A stretch of 64,000 bases of DNA from Pasteurella skyensis. GTDB lineage: Bacteria; Pseudomonadota; Gammaproteobacteria; Enterobacterales; Pasteurellaceae. The stretch is from assembly GCF_013377295.1 (NCBI RefSeq), contig NZ_CP016180.1:372001-436000 (forward strand), written 5' to 3'. The translations under genes were made by a program, and so were the position numbers. Positions 9,791 to 18,484 of the stretch are shown here, piece by piece; within the stretch, counting starts at the first letter, position 1, and each line of letters opens with the position of its first letter. The notes under the pieces are model-generated. The model saw only the letters and a list, made by a program, of their open reading frames with translations. It did no database searches and was not told the origin of the DNA.

Positions 9791-10333
9791 TTAATCCATC
9801 AAGGTTTTGAAATTATCGTAAGGTAATCCTAATTTGCTACGTGCACTACGAGCCTGTGGGCAAGGATAATTTTTAGACACCTTCGCTCGTTGTTTATACA
9901 ATTTATAACTATCACCAATCTCAGCCAGTTTAGTGACGCATTGATTGTAATCTTTTTTTAACGACTCATAATCTTTAACATATTGTTCAATAATGATATT
10001 TTCTTTTTTTCTTGCAACATCTAGTAAGGTTGAGCAAGCGTCATAGAACTTAGAACCATATCCACAATATGTATTTTTTTGACGATCGAGTTGTTCAAAA
10101 TCTAATTTTGAAAATTCTGTTGCACTTTGTTCTTTAACGGCAGATTTCCAAATATCACAAGTTGAATAACGTCTTTGATCTTTTGCACAGTAGGTTTTCT
10201 TTAATTCAAATAATTGTTCTAACGAATTTTTTAATAATGCTGTTTTACCTTGTTCTGCCTTTTCATCATAGAGTGCTTTAAAGGCTCGGCATAGATAATC
10301 ATTACTTGAAATGAGGTTTTTTTGCACAATCAC
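9791..10333 (-). CDS. Cys-rich downstream part of a frameshifted lipoprotein gene
   Basis: The 180-residue frame opens with a GTG inside the 3' end of the preceding lipoprotein gene, overlapping it by 32 bp. It has no signal peptide of its own. It shows spaced cysteine pairs in a repeating pattern (LKKTYCAKDQRRYSTC; RQKNTYCGYGSKFYDAC). The upstream frame ends SDCAKK and this frame resumes NLISSNDYLCRAF in the same style. The two therefore look like one ~300-residue protein split by a one-base change in an A-run (T-run on the plus strand near 10317-10323). If so, this part is expressed only by frameshifting or not at all. Confidence 0.55.
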   Translation of the reverse strand: MIVQKNLISSNDYLCRAFKALYDEKAEQGKTALLKNSLEQLFELKKTYCAKDQRRYSTCDIWKSAVKEQSATEFSKLDFEQLDRQKNTYCGYGSKFYDACSTLLDVARKKENIIIEQYVKDYESLKKDYNQCVTKLAEIGDSYKLYKQRAKVSKNYPCPQARSARSKLGLPYDNFKTLMD

Positions 10334-10694
10334 TATTTACATACTGATAAGCGGTCTCTTTCCAATCTAATTTTGCAAATTTTTCATCTAGCTTTTTACG
10401 AACTTTAGAAATCTTAGCTTTTTCAAGGGCTTCTTTTTCCAAGCGTGCTTTTTCTATTTGGATTTTATGATTTTCACGAATAGCCTGTTTAGCCGCAATA
10501 CATTCCTTATCTTTTTCAACAGCTTCAAATTTTGCTTTATCTCGTGAAACAATGGCTTCAGCTGCTTGCTTTTTACATTGTTTCAGCTTATCTTGCGCAT
10601 CCTCTATATGAGATAAATAATAAGTTTTATCTTTTTCAGAGCATCCAGTCAGCAGCAATGCAGATAGACAGAATAATAAGATTGATTTTTTCAT
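10302..10694 (-). CDS. EexN-like lipoprotein (N-terminal part, probably frameshifted)
   Basis: The 130-residue product starts with a lipoprotein signal (MKKSILLFCLSALLLTGC, lipobox LTGC). It continues YYLSHIEDAQDKLKQCKKQAAEA and DKECIAAKQAIRE, a pattern like EexN-type entry-exclusion lipoproteins, in which a YYL-H motif is followed by a spaced Cys pair. A lysine/glutamate-rich helix follows. The frame ends abruptly just after an A-run; the downstream gene continues a similar Cys pattern in another frame, so the original gene was probably longer. The plasmid-type EexN name is by resemblance only. Confidence 0.6.
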   Translation of the reverse strand: MKKSILLFCLSALLLTGCSEKDKTYYLSHIEDAQDKLKQCKKQAAEAIVSRDKAKFEAVEKDKECIAAKQAIRENHKIQIEKARLEKEALEKAKISKVRKKLDEKFAKLDWKETAYQYVNSDCAKKPHFK

Positions 10695-10704
10695 TAAATT
10701 CTCC

Positions 10705-11031
10705 TTAGCAACGCCCAGCTGCTTTTAATAATGCATTACACTTTGAACCACGTTTTTGTTTTACGCTACGACTGCCTGAGCAAATCGCATCGGAAGAAAC
10801 AACACCTGCAACTGTGGTGATATAGCATTGATAAGATTTTCTACCAACAGAGGCAACAAAGCGAATATCATCAAGCCCAGCATTACGCTGGCTAATTTTA
10901 ACTTTATTACTTGTTGTATTTAATGCAAATGCGGCTTTGTCTTGTAGTGTTTGATCAGAAATAATGACATTTCCGATAGAGCCACAAGCCGTTAGTATTG
11001 TCATTGCAGTAAGTAAACCTAGTTTTTTCAT
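10705..11031 (-). CDS. Small putative lipoprotein
   Basis: The 108-residue protein has a lipoprotein signal peptide (MKKLGLLTAMTILTACGS, lipobox LTAC, lipidated Cys16). The mature part is short and basic with four further cysteines (YQCYITT, DAICSG, SKCNALLKAAGRC), suggesting disulfides in the periplasm. The family is not recognised. It is followed 10 bp later by the second lipoprotein gene on the same strand. It is divergent from the XRE regulator gene, with a shared 75-bp control region. Confidence 0.7.
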   Translation of the reverse strand: MKKLGLLTAMTILTACGSIGNVIISDQTLQDKAAFALNTTSNKVKISQRNAGLDDIRFVASVGRKSYQCYITTVAGVVSSDAICSGSRSVKQKRGSKCNALLKAAGRC

Positions 11032-11064
11032 AGCATCTCCTTTTATTTAAACAATTGGTTTGCC

Positions 11065-11106
11065 CCTAAAACAGGTGCATTGTAACTTGAACCTAAAATA
11101 GGTGCA
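11065..11106. promoter_or_regulatory. Paired operator-like repeats between lipoprotein operon and XRE gene
   Basis: Two near-identical 15-bp direct repeats, CCTAAAACAGGTGCA (11065-11079) and CCTAAAATAGGTGCA (11092-11106), lie 27 bp apart. The second contains the dyad ACCTA-AAA-TAGGT and abuts the ATG of the XRE gene; the first is an imperfect version. Placement and symmetry fit binding sites for the adjacent regulator, giving autoregulation and possibly control of the divergent lipoproteins. Confidence 0.5.
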
Positions 11107-11376
11107 ATGAAAAAATTACGATCTTCAATACATTCTTACGAGCAGCAGTGGTTACGTGAATTATTTATTAACCAACGAAAAAGGCTCGGTCTTTCGCAAC
11201 GTGCATTAGCTGAAAAAATGGGCGTCGTTTATTCGTTGATAGGAAAAATAGAAACGGGGGATCGTCGCTTAGATATTATTGAATTTATTCAGTATTGTGA
11301 AGTTTTAGAGCTTGATCCTCAAATTATTATTGATAAACTTTCACAAATCTTAGATAAATCCTCTCCTAAACGTTAA
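11107..11376 (+). CDS. XRE-family helix-turn-helix regulator
   Basis: The 89-residue protein carries one HTH_3 domain (about residues 17-75): LRELFINQRKRLGLSQRALAEKMGVVYSLIGKIETGDRRLDIIEFIQYCEVLELDP. No other domain is present. It faces away from the lipoprotein gene cluster. Its start codon directly follows an operator-like dyad, implying autorepression and possibly control of the divergent operon. No antitoxin partner is visible next to it. Confidence 0.85.
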   Translation: MKKLRSSIHSYEQQWLRELFINQRKRLGLSQRALAEKMGVVYSLIGKIETGDRRLDIIEFIQYCEVLELDPQIIIDKLSQILDKSSPKR

Positions 11377-11508
11377 TTTCTGTTTTTATCGTTAATTAAG
11401 CGGTAAGATGTGGATCAAAATTTACAAATGATGCGATTTTTAATAAGATTCCGCAATTTGTTACTTTATTAGAGAATAAACTTTTACTTTATTTCATTTT
11501 GGACAGTT

Positions 11509-11934
11509 ATGAGAAAAGCACAGCAAAAAAATAAGAAAGGTAGAGAAGAGTCTGAAGCAATTCGTTTAGATAAATGGCTTTGGGCTGCACGTTTTTATAA
11601 GACTCGTACCATTGCCAAGGCAATGATTGAGGGAGGGAAAGTACATTATAATGGACAACGCATTAAATCGAGCAAAGTGGTAGAAATTGGTGCGAAGGTG
11701 ATATTGCGTCAAGGTAATGAGGAAAAAGAAGTAGAAATTCTTGAAATCAGCGATCAACGTAAAGGGGCACCAGAAGCTCAAAAATTGTATCAAGAAACAG
11801 CAGAAAGCATTGAAAAAAGAGAAAAAATGGCGTTGGCTCGTAAAATGAATTATCTTTCTATGCCACACCCAGATAGACGACCAAATAAAAAAGAACGTCG
11901 TGATTTAATTAAATTTAAACATTCGGAGAAATAA
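11509..11934 (+). CDS. hslR: Ribosome-associated heat shock protein Hsp15
   Basis: The 141-residue protein has an S4 RNA-binding domain at the N-terminus (RLDKWLWAARFYKTRTIAKAMIEGGKVHYNGQRIKSSK) and a basic C-terminal helix (RRPNKKERRDLIKFKH). Hsp15 binds stalled 50S subunits carrying nascent chains after heat shock. It overlaps hslO (TAATG), the same pairing as in E. coli, so both are likely made from one heat-inducible transcript. Confidence 0.95.
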   Translation: MRKAQQKNKKGREESEAIRLDKWLWAARFYKTRTIAKAMIEGGKVHYNGQRIKSSKVVEIGAKVILRQGNEEKEVEILEISDQRKGAPEAQKLYQETAESIEKREKMALARKMNYLSMPHPDRRPNKKERRDLIKFKHSEK

Positions 11935-12830
11935 TGACTTCAACACAAGATTACACCAAAGACTATACCCAAGATAATGATAAATTGTACCGCTATCTAT
12001 TCCAAAATCGTGCAGTGCGAGGACAGTGGTTACGTTTAAATAACACCTTCACAGAAACTTTAAATACTCACCATTACCCAAAGCCAGTACAAGATTTATT
12101 AGGTGAAATGCTAGTCGCAACCAGTTTATTGACTGCAACATTAAAATTTGAAGGGACGATTACCGTACAAATTCAAGGTGGTGAAGGTGCATTAAAATTA
12201 GCGGTAGTAAATGGTAATGAAAAACAGCAAATGCGAGCCTTAGCACGTGTGGATGGTGAGATTGCAGACAATACAACATTACAGCAAATGGTGGGCGAGA
12301 AAGGGGTCTTGATTATTTCTGTGATGCCTGAAAATGGCGAACGTTATCAAGGTGTTGTTGCCCTAGATAAGGAAACCATTAGTGAATGTTTAGAAGAGTA
12401 TTTTACTCGTTCAGAACAGCTTAAAACACAGTTAATTATTCGCGTGGGTGAGTTTAATGGAGAAGCCGTTGGTGCAGGAGTCTTATTACAAGTTATGCCT
12501 GATGGTACAGGTACACCAGAGGATTTCGAACACTTAGCGGCATTAACGTCCACAATCAAAAATGAAGAAATATTTGGTTTAACCGCACAAGAATTGTTGT
12601 TCCGTTTATATCACGAAGAAACAGTTGAAGTTTATGAATCTCAACCTGTGAGTTTTAAATGTGGCTGTTCAAGAGAGCGTTCAGCAGGAGCATTATTATT
12701 AGTTTCAGATGAAGAAATTACTGAAATGTTAGCGGCAAAACAAGGGATTATAGATATGCAGTGCGAATGCTGTGGCACACAATATTTCTTTGATGAAAAA
12801 GCCATTCAAGAATTGAAAGCGGTCAGTTAA
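11934..12830 (+). CDS. hslO: Redox-regulated chaperone Hsp33
   Basis: The 298-residue cytoplasmic holdase has an N-terminal chaperone core (RGQWLRLNNTFTETL, LLGEMLVATSLLTATLKFEG) and a C-terminal zinc switch with the four cysteines CGC...CECC (FKCGCSRER and MQCECCGTQYFF). Oxidation of these cysteines releases zinc and activates the chaperone. The start overlaps the hslR stop. The last codons (KAVS) and the stop lie inside an uptake-signal hairpin, so the repeat contributes the C-terminus. Confidence 0.96.
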   Translation: MTSTQDYTKDYTQDNDKLYRYLFQNRAVRGQWLRLNNTFTETLNTHHYPKPVQDLLGEMLVATSLLTATLKFEGTITVQIQGGEGALKLAVVNGNEKQQMRALARVDGEIADNTTLQQMVGEKGVLIISVMPENGERYQGVVALDKETISECLEEYFTRSEQLKTQLIIRVGEFNGEAVGAGVLLQVMPDGTGTPEDFEHLAALTSTIKNEEIFGLTAQELLFRLYHEETVEVYESQPVSFKCGCSRERSAGALLLVSDEEITEMLAAKQGIIDMQCECCGTQYFFDEKAIQELKAVS

Positions 12831-12870
12831 GATCAAAAATTTGCAAATTTTTATCTTTATCTTACCGCTT
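12817..12870. terminator. Uptake-signal hairpin overlapping the hslO stop codon
   Basis: Inverted AAGCGGT (12817-12823) and ACCGCTT (12864-12870) cores with AAGAT/ATCTT arms and a central AAATTTGCAAATTT form a long dyad. It begins within the last codons of hslO, so it probably serves both as paired uptake signals and as the operon's terminator. Confidence 0.6.
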
Positions 12871-12896
12871 GTTATACCAATAAAAAAGGAACAATA

Positions 12897-13709
12897 ATGA
12901 AATTTATCTCTTTTAATATCAATGGATTACGAGCAAGACCCCATCAGCTAGAGGCGATTATTGAAAAACATCAACCCGATGTAATTGGATTACAAGAAAT
13001 CAAAGTTTCTGATGAAGATTTTCCCCATCAATTAGTCGAACATTTAGGCTATCACGTGTTTTATCACGGTCAAAAAGGACATTATGGTGTAGCGTTATTG
13101 ACTAAAGCAGAACCTTTGGCAGTGCGTAAAGGCTTTCCTACAGACGATGAGAATGCACAAAGACGTATGATTATGGCAGATCTGGCAACGCCTTTTGGCA
13201 CATTGACTGTTTTAAATGGCTATTTTCCACAGGGAGAAAATCGTAAGCACGAAACTAAATTTCCTGCTAAAGAAAAATTTTACGCTGATTTACAACATTA
13301 TTTGGAAACAGCACATTCTCCTGAAAATCCAATTATTGTAATGGGAGATATCAATATCAGCCCTACAGATTTAGATATTGGTATAGGTGAACCAAACCGT
13401 AAGCGTTGGCTACAAACGGGTAAATGTTCATTTTTACCAGAAGAAAGAGAGTGGTTGGCAACATTACAAGGCTATGGCTTTACAGATACTTTTAGAATGA
13501 TGAACCCTGATGCTGATGATAAATATTCGTGGTTTGATTACCGCTCAAAAGGTATTAATGATAATCGAGGTTTACGCATTGATGTTATATTAGCGACAGA
13601 TATTTTAGTCAAATGTTGTGTGGATACAGGGATTGATTTAGATATTCGTAAAATGGAAAAACCTTCAGATCACGCACCCATTTGGGCAACATTTAATCTA
13701 TCAGGCTAA
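12897..13709 (+). CDS. xthA: Exodeoxyribonuclease III
   Basis: The 270-residue member of the exonuclease-endonuclease-phosphatase fold contains [25 protein letters not shown] (metal-binding Glu), [22 protein letters not shown] and the C-terminal [21 protein letters not shown] plus [10 protein letters not shown] (catalytic Asp-His). It acts as an AP endonuclease and 3'-5' exonuclease in base-excision repair. Length matches E. coli XthA (268). A good Shine-Dalgarno (AAGGA) precedes the ATG. Confidence 0.96.
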   Translation: MKFISFNINGLRARPHQLEAIIEKHQPDVIGLQEIKVSDEDFPHQLVEHLGYHVFYHGQKGHYGVALLTKAEPLAVRKGFPTDDENAQRRMIMADLATPFGTLTVLNGYFPQGENRKHETKFPAKEKFYADLQHYLETAHSPENPIIVMGDINISPTDLDIGIGEPNRKRWLQTGKCSFLPEEREWLATLQGYGFTDTFRMMNPDADDKYSWFDYRSKGINDNRGLRIDVILATDILVKCCVDTGIDLDIRKMEKPSDHAPIWATFNLSG

Positions 13710-14102
13710 ATGTTATTAATGTTAAAAAATTGTATTTTATACACACTCAGATAATGTTAAAAATGAAAGTGAGAAACATTATTATATACAGATATGATTT
13801 TGTATTTTTTACAATTAATTACATAGAGTAAAGTGGAATTTTGGCTTTAGTATAAAATTGACTTATATCAAGTAAAATTTATTTTTTTTATAAAAAACCA
13901 TATTTTTGTTAAAATTTGTGACAAATGTGACACTTTTATGGTTTGTGATTATGCGCTTTACAGGTAGAATAAGCTCAGATTTTTTTAAGTGGAGTCGTTG
14001 GGTATTTCATTAAGATAAAATCATTTTGGTGGTTGCCGTAAATTATTGTGTTTACGTGTAACTCTTTTTTTCAGACTTAATATTATAATAAAGAGGTTTG
14101 AG
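13710..14102. other. 393-bp AT-rich intergenic control region upstream of cydA
   Basis: No credible gene is present. The stretch is very AT-rich and contains an FNR-like box (13858-13871) and a TGTGACAAATGTGACA direct repeat near 13917-13932. The cydA Shine-Dalgarno (AAGAGG) is at about 14091. The length and AT content fit a multi-factor, oxygen-responsive promoter. Confidence 0.5.
13858..13871 (+). promoter_or_regulatory. FNR-like binding site upstream of cydA
   Basis: TTGACTTATATCAA matches the FNR consensus TTGATNNNNATCAA except at one position. It lies about 230 bp upstream of the cydA start, in the control region of a terminal oxidase that is classically under FNR and ArcA control. Function is inferred from sequence match and context. 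Confidence 0.55.
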
Positions 14103-15656
14103 ATGTTGGACGTTGTTGAACTTTCTCGATTGCAGTTTGCGTTAACTGCATTATACCACTTCTTATTTGTACCATTAACATTGGGGCTTTCTTTTATTCT
14201 TGTAATAATGGAAACCCTTTATGTTTCAACAGGTAAAGAAGTGTATAAAGATATGACTAAGTTCTGGGGTAAGTTATTTGGGATTAACTTTGCTCTTGGG
14301 GTAACAACAGGGATTACTATGGAATTCCAGTTTGGTACTAACTGGTCGTACTATTCTCACTATGTAGGTGATATTTTTGGAGCACCATTAGCAATTGAAG
14401 GCTTAATGGCATTTTTCTTAGAATCTACATTCGTTGGTCTTTTCTTTTTCGGTTGGGAGCGTTTATCGAAAGCAAAACACCTATTCGCTACATACTGTGT
14501 AGCATTTGGTTCTAATTTTTCTGCGCTATGGATTCTAGTCGCCAATGGTTGGATGCAGAACCCAGAAGGTTCGCACTTCAATTTTGAGACAATGCGAATG
14601 GAAATGGCAAGTTTTGCAGATTTAGTATTAAATCCTGTTGCTCAATCTAAATTCTTACATACAGTAACAGCAGGTTATACTTGTGGAGCTATTTTTGTTT
14701 TAGGTATTAGTTCTTACTATATTTTAAAAGGGCGTGATTTAGGCTTTGCGAAACGCTCATTTTCAGTAGGTGCAACTTTTGGTTTAGTTGCTATTCTTTC
14801 TGTAATTGTGATGGGTGATGAATCAGGTTATGAAATTGGTCAAGCTCAGCCTATGAAATTAGCAACAATGGAAGGTGAATGGCACACTCAAGAAGCACCA
14901 GCTGATTGGCACGCCATTGTTATTCCAAATTCAGCAGAGAAGAAAAATGATTTTGAATTTTCAATTCCTTATGCAGCTGGAATCATTGTTACTCGTTCTT
15001 TAGATAAGCAATTTAAAGGGATTCACGACATTCGAGCAGAAAACGAACAGCGGATTCGTAATGGTATCATTGCTTATGGATTATTAGAAAGATTACGTTC
15101 GGGTAACTATGTTGAAGCCGAAAAAGTTGCGTTTAAAGAGCAATATCAGAAAGATCTTGGATTTGGTTTATTGTTAAAAGCATATACTGATAAAGTGGTA
15201 GATGCGACAGAAGAACAAATTCAAAAAGCAGCAGATTCAACTGTTCCTAACGTTGGTCCAACATTCTGGTCATTCCGCATAATGATGGCAGCAGGTGGAT
15301 TAATGCTGTTACTTCTCGGATTTGCATTTTTCCAAAACTTGAAAGGTCGAGTAGGTAGCAGTCCATTATTCTTAAAAGCATTATTATTTGGTATTCCATT
15401 ACCTTGGATTGCAATTGAAAGTGGTTGGTTCTTAGCTGAGTATGGTCGTCAACCTTGGGCAATTTATAATGTTCTACCAACAGGGGTTGCAAACTCATCA
15501 TTAACTACTGTCGATCTTTGGATTTCAATCGGATTGTTATGTGGTTTATACACAATTTTCTTGGTAGCAGAAATGTATTTAATGTTCAAATATGCTCGTT
15601 TAGGGCCTAGTTCATTAAAAACAGGTCGTTATCATTTTGAACAATCTGCGAAATAA
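14103..15656 (+). CDS. cydA: Cytochrome bd ubiquinol oxidase subunit I
   Basis: I chose the ATG at 14103 ([22 protein letters not shown], 517 residues), which has an AAGAGG Shine-Dalgarno and matches the E. coli start; the frame is open further upstream. His19, an axial haem ligand in E. coli CydA, is conserved, and the quinol-binding Q-loop region follows the [10 protein letters not shown] segment. It is a multi-pass inner-membrane subunit carrying haems b558, b595 and d. It reduces O2 to water with high affinity and heads cydABX-ybgE. Confidence 0.96.
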   Translation: MLDVVELSRLQFALTALYHFLFVPLTLGLSFILVIMETLYVSTGKEVYKDMTKFWGKLFGINFALGVTTGITMEFQFGTNWSYYSHYVGDIFGAPLAIEGLMAFFLESTFVGLFFFGWERLSKAKHLFATYCVAFGSNFSALWILVANGWMQNPEGSHFNFETMRMEMASFADLVLNPVAQSKFLHTVTAGYTCGAIFVLGISSYYILKGRDLGFAKRSFSVGATFGLVAILSVIVMGDESGYEIGQAQPMKLATMEGEWHTQEAPADWHAIVIPNSAEKKNDFEFSIPYAAGIIVTRSLDKQFKGIHDIRAENEQRIRNGIIAYGLLERLRSGNYVEAEKVAFKEQYQKDLGFGLLLKAYTDKVVDATEEQIQKAADSTVPNVGPTFWSFRIMMAAGGLMLLLLGFAFFQNLKGRVGSSPLFLKALLFGIPLPWIAIESGWFLAEYGRQPWAIYNVLPTGVANSSLTTVDLWISIGLLCGLYTIFLVAEMYLMFKYARLGPSSLKTGRYHFEQSAK

Positions 15657-15670
15657 GTAGGAGTAAAAAT

Positions 15671-16804
15671 ATGTTAGATTATGAAATTCTACGTTTTATT
15701 TGGTGGATTTTAATTGGTGTTTTATTAATTGGTTTTTCTATTACTGATGGTTTTGATATGGGAGTATTAACACTGTTACCAGTAATGGGTAAAAGCAATA
15801 TAGAGCGTCGTATTATGATTAATACAATTGCACCTCATTGGGATGGTAACCAAGTTTGGTTATTAACAGCAGGTGGTGCAATTTTCGCAGCGTGGCCAAC
15901 AGTTTATGCAACATCATTCTCTGGTTTTTATCTTGCGATGATTGTTGTGTTAGCGGCACTATTCTTCCGTCCAGTTGGTTTTGAATATCGAGCAAAAATT
16001 GATTCACCATTATGGAGAAGTGCTTGGGATTGGGGATTATTTATCGGTGGTTTTGTGCCATCATTAATTTTCGGTGTGGCATTTGGTAATTTATTACAGG
16101 GTGTTCCATTTGAATTTAATAATATCAATCAAGTTCAATATACTGGGTCATTCTTTGGTCTATTAAACCCATTCGCATTACTTTGTGGTGTAGTGAGTTT
16201 AATGATGCTAACAACACAAGGTGCGACTTGGTTACAAATGAAGACGACAGGTGATTTACGTGTGCGTGCAAGAAATATTGCACAACTTACCGCTACAGTC
16301 ACATTAGTTGCATTCTTATTAGCAGGGGCTTGGTTATATTTCAAAGATGGCTTTGTGATTATGAGTGATATGGATCATAATGCAGCATCCATTTTTACAA
16401 CTAAAACTGTCGCTTTAGAGCAAGGTGCTTGGTTTAGTAACTTTATGAATTTACCTGTACTATTTATTATCCCTGCATTGGCGGTACTTGGTGCATTAGG
16501 TACGATTTTTGCTTCAAAAGCAGATCGTAACGGCTTTGCATTCTTATCATCATCAATTATGCAAGTAGGTGTAATTTTAACCGCAGGTGTATCAATGTTC
16601 CCATTTGTAATGCCATCAATTTCTCATCCAGAAATGAGCTTAACAATGTGGGATGCAACGGCAAGTGAAAATACATTAACCGTAATGTTCTATGTTGCTT
16701 GTGTGTTTGTGCCAATCGTACTGGGTTATACTCTTTGGAGTTATATCGCAATGTTTGGTCGTCTTGATGCGAAACATATTGAAACTAGCAAGGCAGCTTA
16801 CTAA
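15671..16804 (+). CDS. cydB: Cytochrome bd ubiquinol oxidase subunit II
   Basis: The 377-residue polytopic membrane protein begins MLDYEILRFIWWILIGVLLIGFSITDGFDMGVLTLLP, the classic CydB opening, and also contains NTIAPHWDGNQVWLLTAGGAIFAAWP. It pairs with CydA to form the oxidase. It lies 14 bp after cydA with an AGGAG Shine-Dalgarno and 12 bp before cydX. Confidence 0.97.
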   Translation: MLDYEILRFIWWILIGVLLIGFSITDGFDMGVLTLLPVMGKSNIERRIMINTIAPHWDGNQVWLLTAGGAIFAAWPTVYATSFSGFYLAMIVVLAALFFRPVGFEYRAKIDSPLWRSAWDWGLFIGGFVPSLIFGVAFGNLLQGVPFEFNNINQVQYTGSFFGLLNPFALLCGVVSLMMLTTQGATWLQMKTTGDLRVRARNIAQLTATVTLVAFLLAGAWLYFKDGFVIMSDMDHNAASIFTTKTVALEQGAWFSNFMNLPVLFIIPALAVLGALGTIFASKADRNGFAFLSSSIMQVGVILTAGVSMFPFVMPSISHPEMSLTMWDATASENTLTVMFYVACVFVPIVLGYTLWSYIAMFGRLDAKHIETSKAAY

Positions 16805-16816
16805 GGAGAAATTATT

Positions 16817-16915
16817 ATGTTCTATGTTACTTGGGTATTAGGTGTCTCACTTGCTATTTTATTTTCTGTTATAATGACTGTGAAAGCAGAAAAAACAGGT
16901 AAATTAGACGAGTAA
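16817..16915 (+). CDS. cydX: Cytochrome bd oxidase small subunit CydX
   Basis: This 32-residue single-pass membrane protein begins MFYVTWVLGVSLAILFSV and ends with a charged KAEKTGKLDE tail, the typical CydX (YbgT) pattern. CydX stabilises the haem sites of the CydAB oxidase. The gene has a strong AAGGAG Shine-Dalgarno, starts 12 bp after cydB, and its stop is one base before the ybgE ATG. It is short enough to be missed by length-based gene finding. Confidence 0.93.
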   Translation: MFYVTWVLGVSLAILFSVIMTVKAEKTGKLDE

Positions 16916-16916
16916 A

Positions 16917-17204
16917 ATGATAGATACACTCTATAAATTAACATCAAAGGGCTTGTTGAAAGCCCTTTCTTTCATTCTAGCTTCGCTGTTGTTTGGATTG
17001 ATTTTATTAAATTCAGCCACCTTTGCTCAACAATTTGGTGGAAAAATTCCTTATTTAGCGATTATAACCTTTTATGGAATGGCAATATTATGGATCCATG
17101 GTATAGGTTTTGAAATTAAACATACTTTTTGGAAAATCATATTTTTACCATTACTAGGTTATCTCATTGTACTCAGTACAATAATTAGGATCTTGTTTCA
17201 ATAA
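16917..17204 (+). CDS. ybgE: Cyd operon protein YbgE
   Basis: The 95-residue membrane protein has three hydrophobic helices (LSFILASLLFGLILLNSATFA; YLAIITFYGMAILWIHGIGFEI; IIFLPLLGYLIVLSTIIRILF). The position directly after cydX and the length match YbgE of the enterobacterial cyd operon. Its function is not established, though it co-occurs with bd oxidase. A terminator-like palindrome follows at 17260. Confidence 0.9.
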   Translation: MIDTLYKLTSKGLLKALSFILASLLFGLILLNSATFAQQFGGKIPYLAIITFYGMAILWIHGIGFEIKHTFWKIIFLPLLGYLIVLSTIIRILFQ

Positions 17205-17259
17205 TCAATAAAAATACTTGCACAATGGGTGATGCCACTCTAGAATAGAAAATATCATT

Positions 17260-17290
17260 ACGCCTAAATTTTAGGCGTTTTCTTTCTTTT
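17260..17290 (+). terminator. Terminator between the cyd and tol-pal operons
   Basis: The palindrome ACGCCTAAATTTTAGGCGT (17260-17278) is followed by a T-rich tract (TTTCTTTCTTTTTG). It separates ybgE from ybgC and likely ends most cyd transcription before the tol-pal genes. Confidence 0.75.
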
Positions 17291-17309
17291 TGAGGAATAG
17301 AAGAACAGA

Positions 17310-17717
17310 ATGGATTTTCCAATACGTGTATATTATGAAGATACAGATGCAGGTGGTGTAGTCTATCACGCCAATTACCTACATTTTTTTGAGCGAGCAA
17401 GAACAGAGTTTTTACGTCAATGTGGTTTCTCACAAAATCTTTTATTGGTCAGTGGGTTAGCTTTTGTGGTGAAGAAAATGACTATTGATTATAAAATGGC
17501 AGCACGTTTAGATGATTTATTAACAGTAAAAACTAAGGTAATGGAACTAGGTAAAGCAAAAGTTGTCTTTTCTCAGAGTATATGGCGAGAACAAGATTGT
17601 CTAAGTCAAGCAACTGTTGTTGTGGCAAGTGTTGATTTAAACCAAATGAAACCAGTGGCGATGCCTGAAGAGATTCGTCAAATATTTAAACAATTATTAA
17701 TATCGGAGTTTTCTTAG
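17310..17717 (+). CDS. ybgC: Acyl-CoA thioesterase YbgC (Tol-Pal system-associated)
   Basis: The 135-residue single hotdog-domain protein carries the 4HBT signature RVYYEDTDAGGVVYHANYLHFFERARTEFL, with the catalytic Asp at residue 13. YbgC hydrolyses short-chain acyl-CoAs in vitro and associates with phospholipid synthesis enzymes. It heads the tol-pal cluster as in most proteobacteria, with tolQ starting immediately after its stop codon. Confidence 0.95.
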   Translation: MDFPIRVYYEDTDAGGVVYHANYLHFFERARTEFLRQCGFSQNLLLVSGLAFVVKKMTIDYKMAARLDDLLTVKTKVMELGKAKVVFSQSIWREQDCLSQATVVVASVDLNQMKPVAMPEEIRQIFKQLLISEFS

Positions 17718-18401
17718 ATGTCAGAAGTGAATATAAATTTTGTTTCCTTATTTATGGAAGCAAGTATTGTGGTAAAAGTGGTTATTTTTATCCTCGTCCT
17801 TTTCTCTATTTTATCTTGGGGAATCATTTTTAGTCGTGGTCGACTTTTAAGTAAAGCAAGAAAATATTCAATGGCATTTGAAGATCGTTTCTGGTCAGGA
17901 GAAGATTTGCATCGTTTACACGAAGGATTAGAAAATCGTCGAGATGCACTGAATGGATCAGAACAAATTTTTTACGTGGGTTTTAAGGAATTTACTCGAT
18001 TACAGCAAGCTAATGCAGACTCAGCGGAATCCACTATTCAGGGTACGAGCCGTGCGATGAATTTAGCCTTAAATCGTGAACTAGAAAAATTAGAAAGTTA
18101 TATTCCTTTTTTAGGAACGGTAGGTTCTGTGAGTCCTTATATTGGATTATTTGGTACTGTTTGGGGAATTATGCACTCTTTTATGGGATTAAGTGCTGTT
18201 AAACAAGCAACGTTACAATCTGTAGCACCGGGTATTGCAGAAGCATTGATTGCAACGGCTATTGGTCTTTTTGCGGCTATTCCAGCCGTAATGGCGTATA
18301 ACCGTTTAAATGTAAAATTAAATAAATTAGAACAAAACTATATCAATTTTATTGATGAGTTCACCACTATTTTACATCGCCAAGTATTTAGAAAAAAATA
18401 A
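17718..18401 (+). CDS. tolQ: Tol-Pal system proton channel subunit TolQ
   Basis: The 227-residue inner-membrane protein of the MotA/TolQ/ExbB family has an N-terminal helix ([21 protein letters not shown]), a cytoplasmic domain, and a C-terminal helix pair ([49 protein letters not shown]). With TolR it harvests proton motive force to energise TolA during outer-membrane constriction. The start codon abuts the ybgC stop. Confidence 0.97.
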   Translation: MSEVNINFVSLFMEASIVVKVVIFILVLFSILSWGIIFSRGRLLSKARKYSMAFEDRFWSGEDLHRLHEGLENRRDALNGSEQIFYVGFKEFTRLQQANADSAESTIQGTSRAMNLALNRELEKLESYIPFLGTVGSVSPYIGLFGTVWGIMHSFMGLSAVKQATLQSVAPGIAEALIATAIGLFAAIPAVMAYNRLNVKLNKLEQNYINFIDEFTTILHRQVFRKK

Positions 18402-18406
18402 AATTT

Positions 18407-18470
18407 AAGCGGTATCATTAATATAAAAATTTGCAAATTTTTGTTATAAAGTTACCGTTATCACCAGCTA
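18407..18470. repeat. Degenerate inverted uptake-signal element between tolQ and tolR
   Basis: TTAAGCGGTATCA and AAAAATTTGCAAATTTTTG are followed by a weakened opposed core (AAGTTACCGTTAT). The 83-bp tolQ-tolR gap is mostly this element; no U-tract suggests full termination inside the operon. Confidence 0.5.
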
Positions 18471-18484
18471 TTTAAGAGGAAAAT

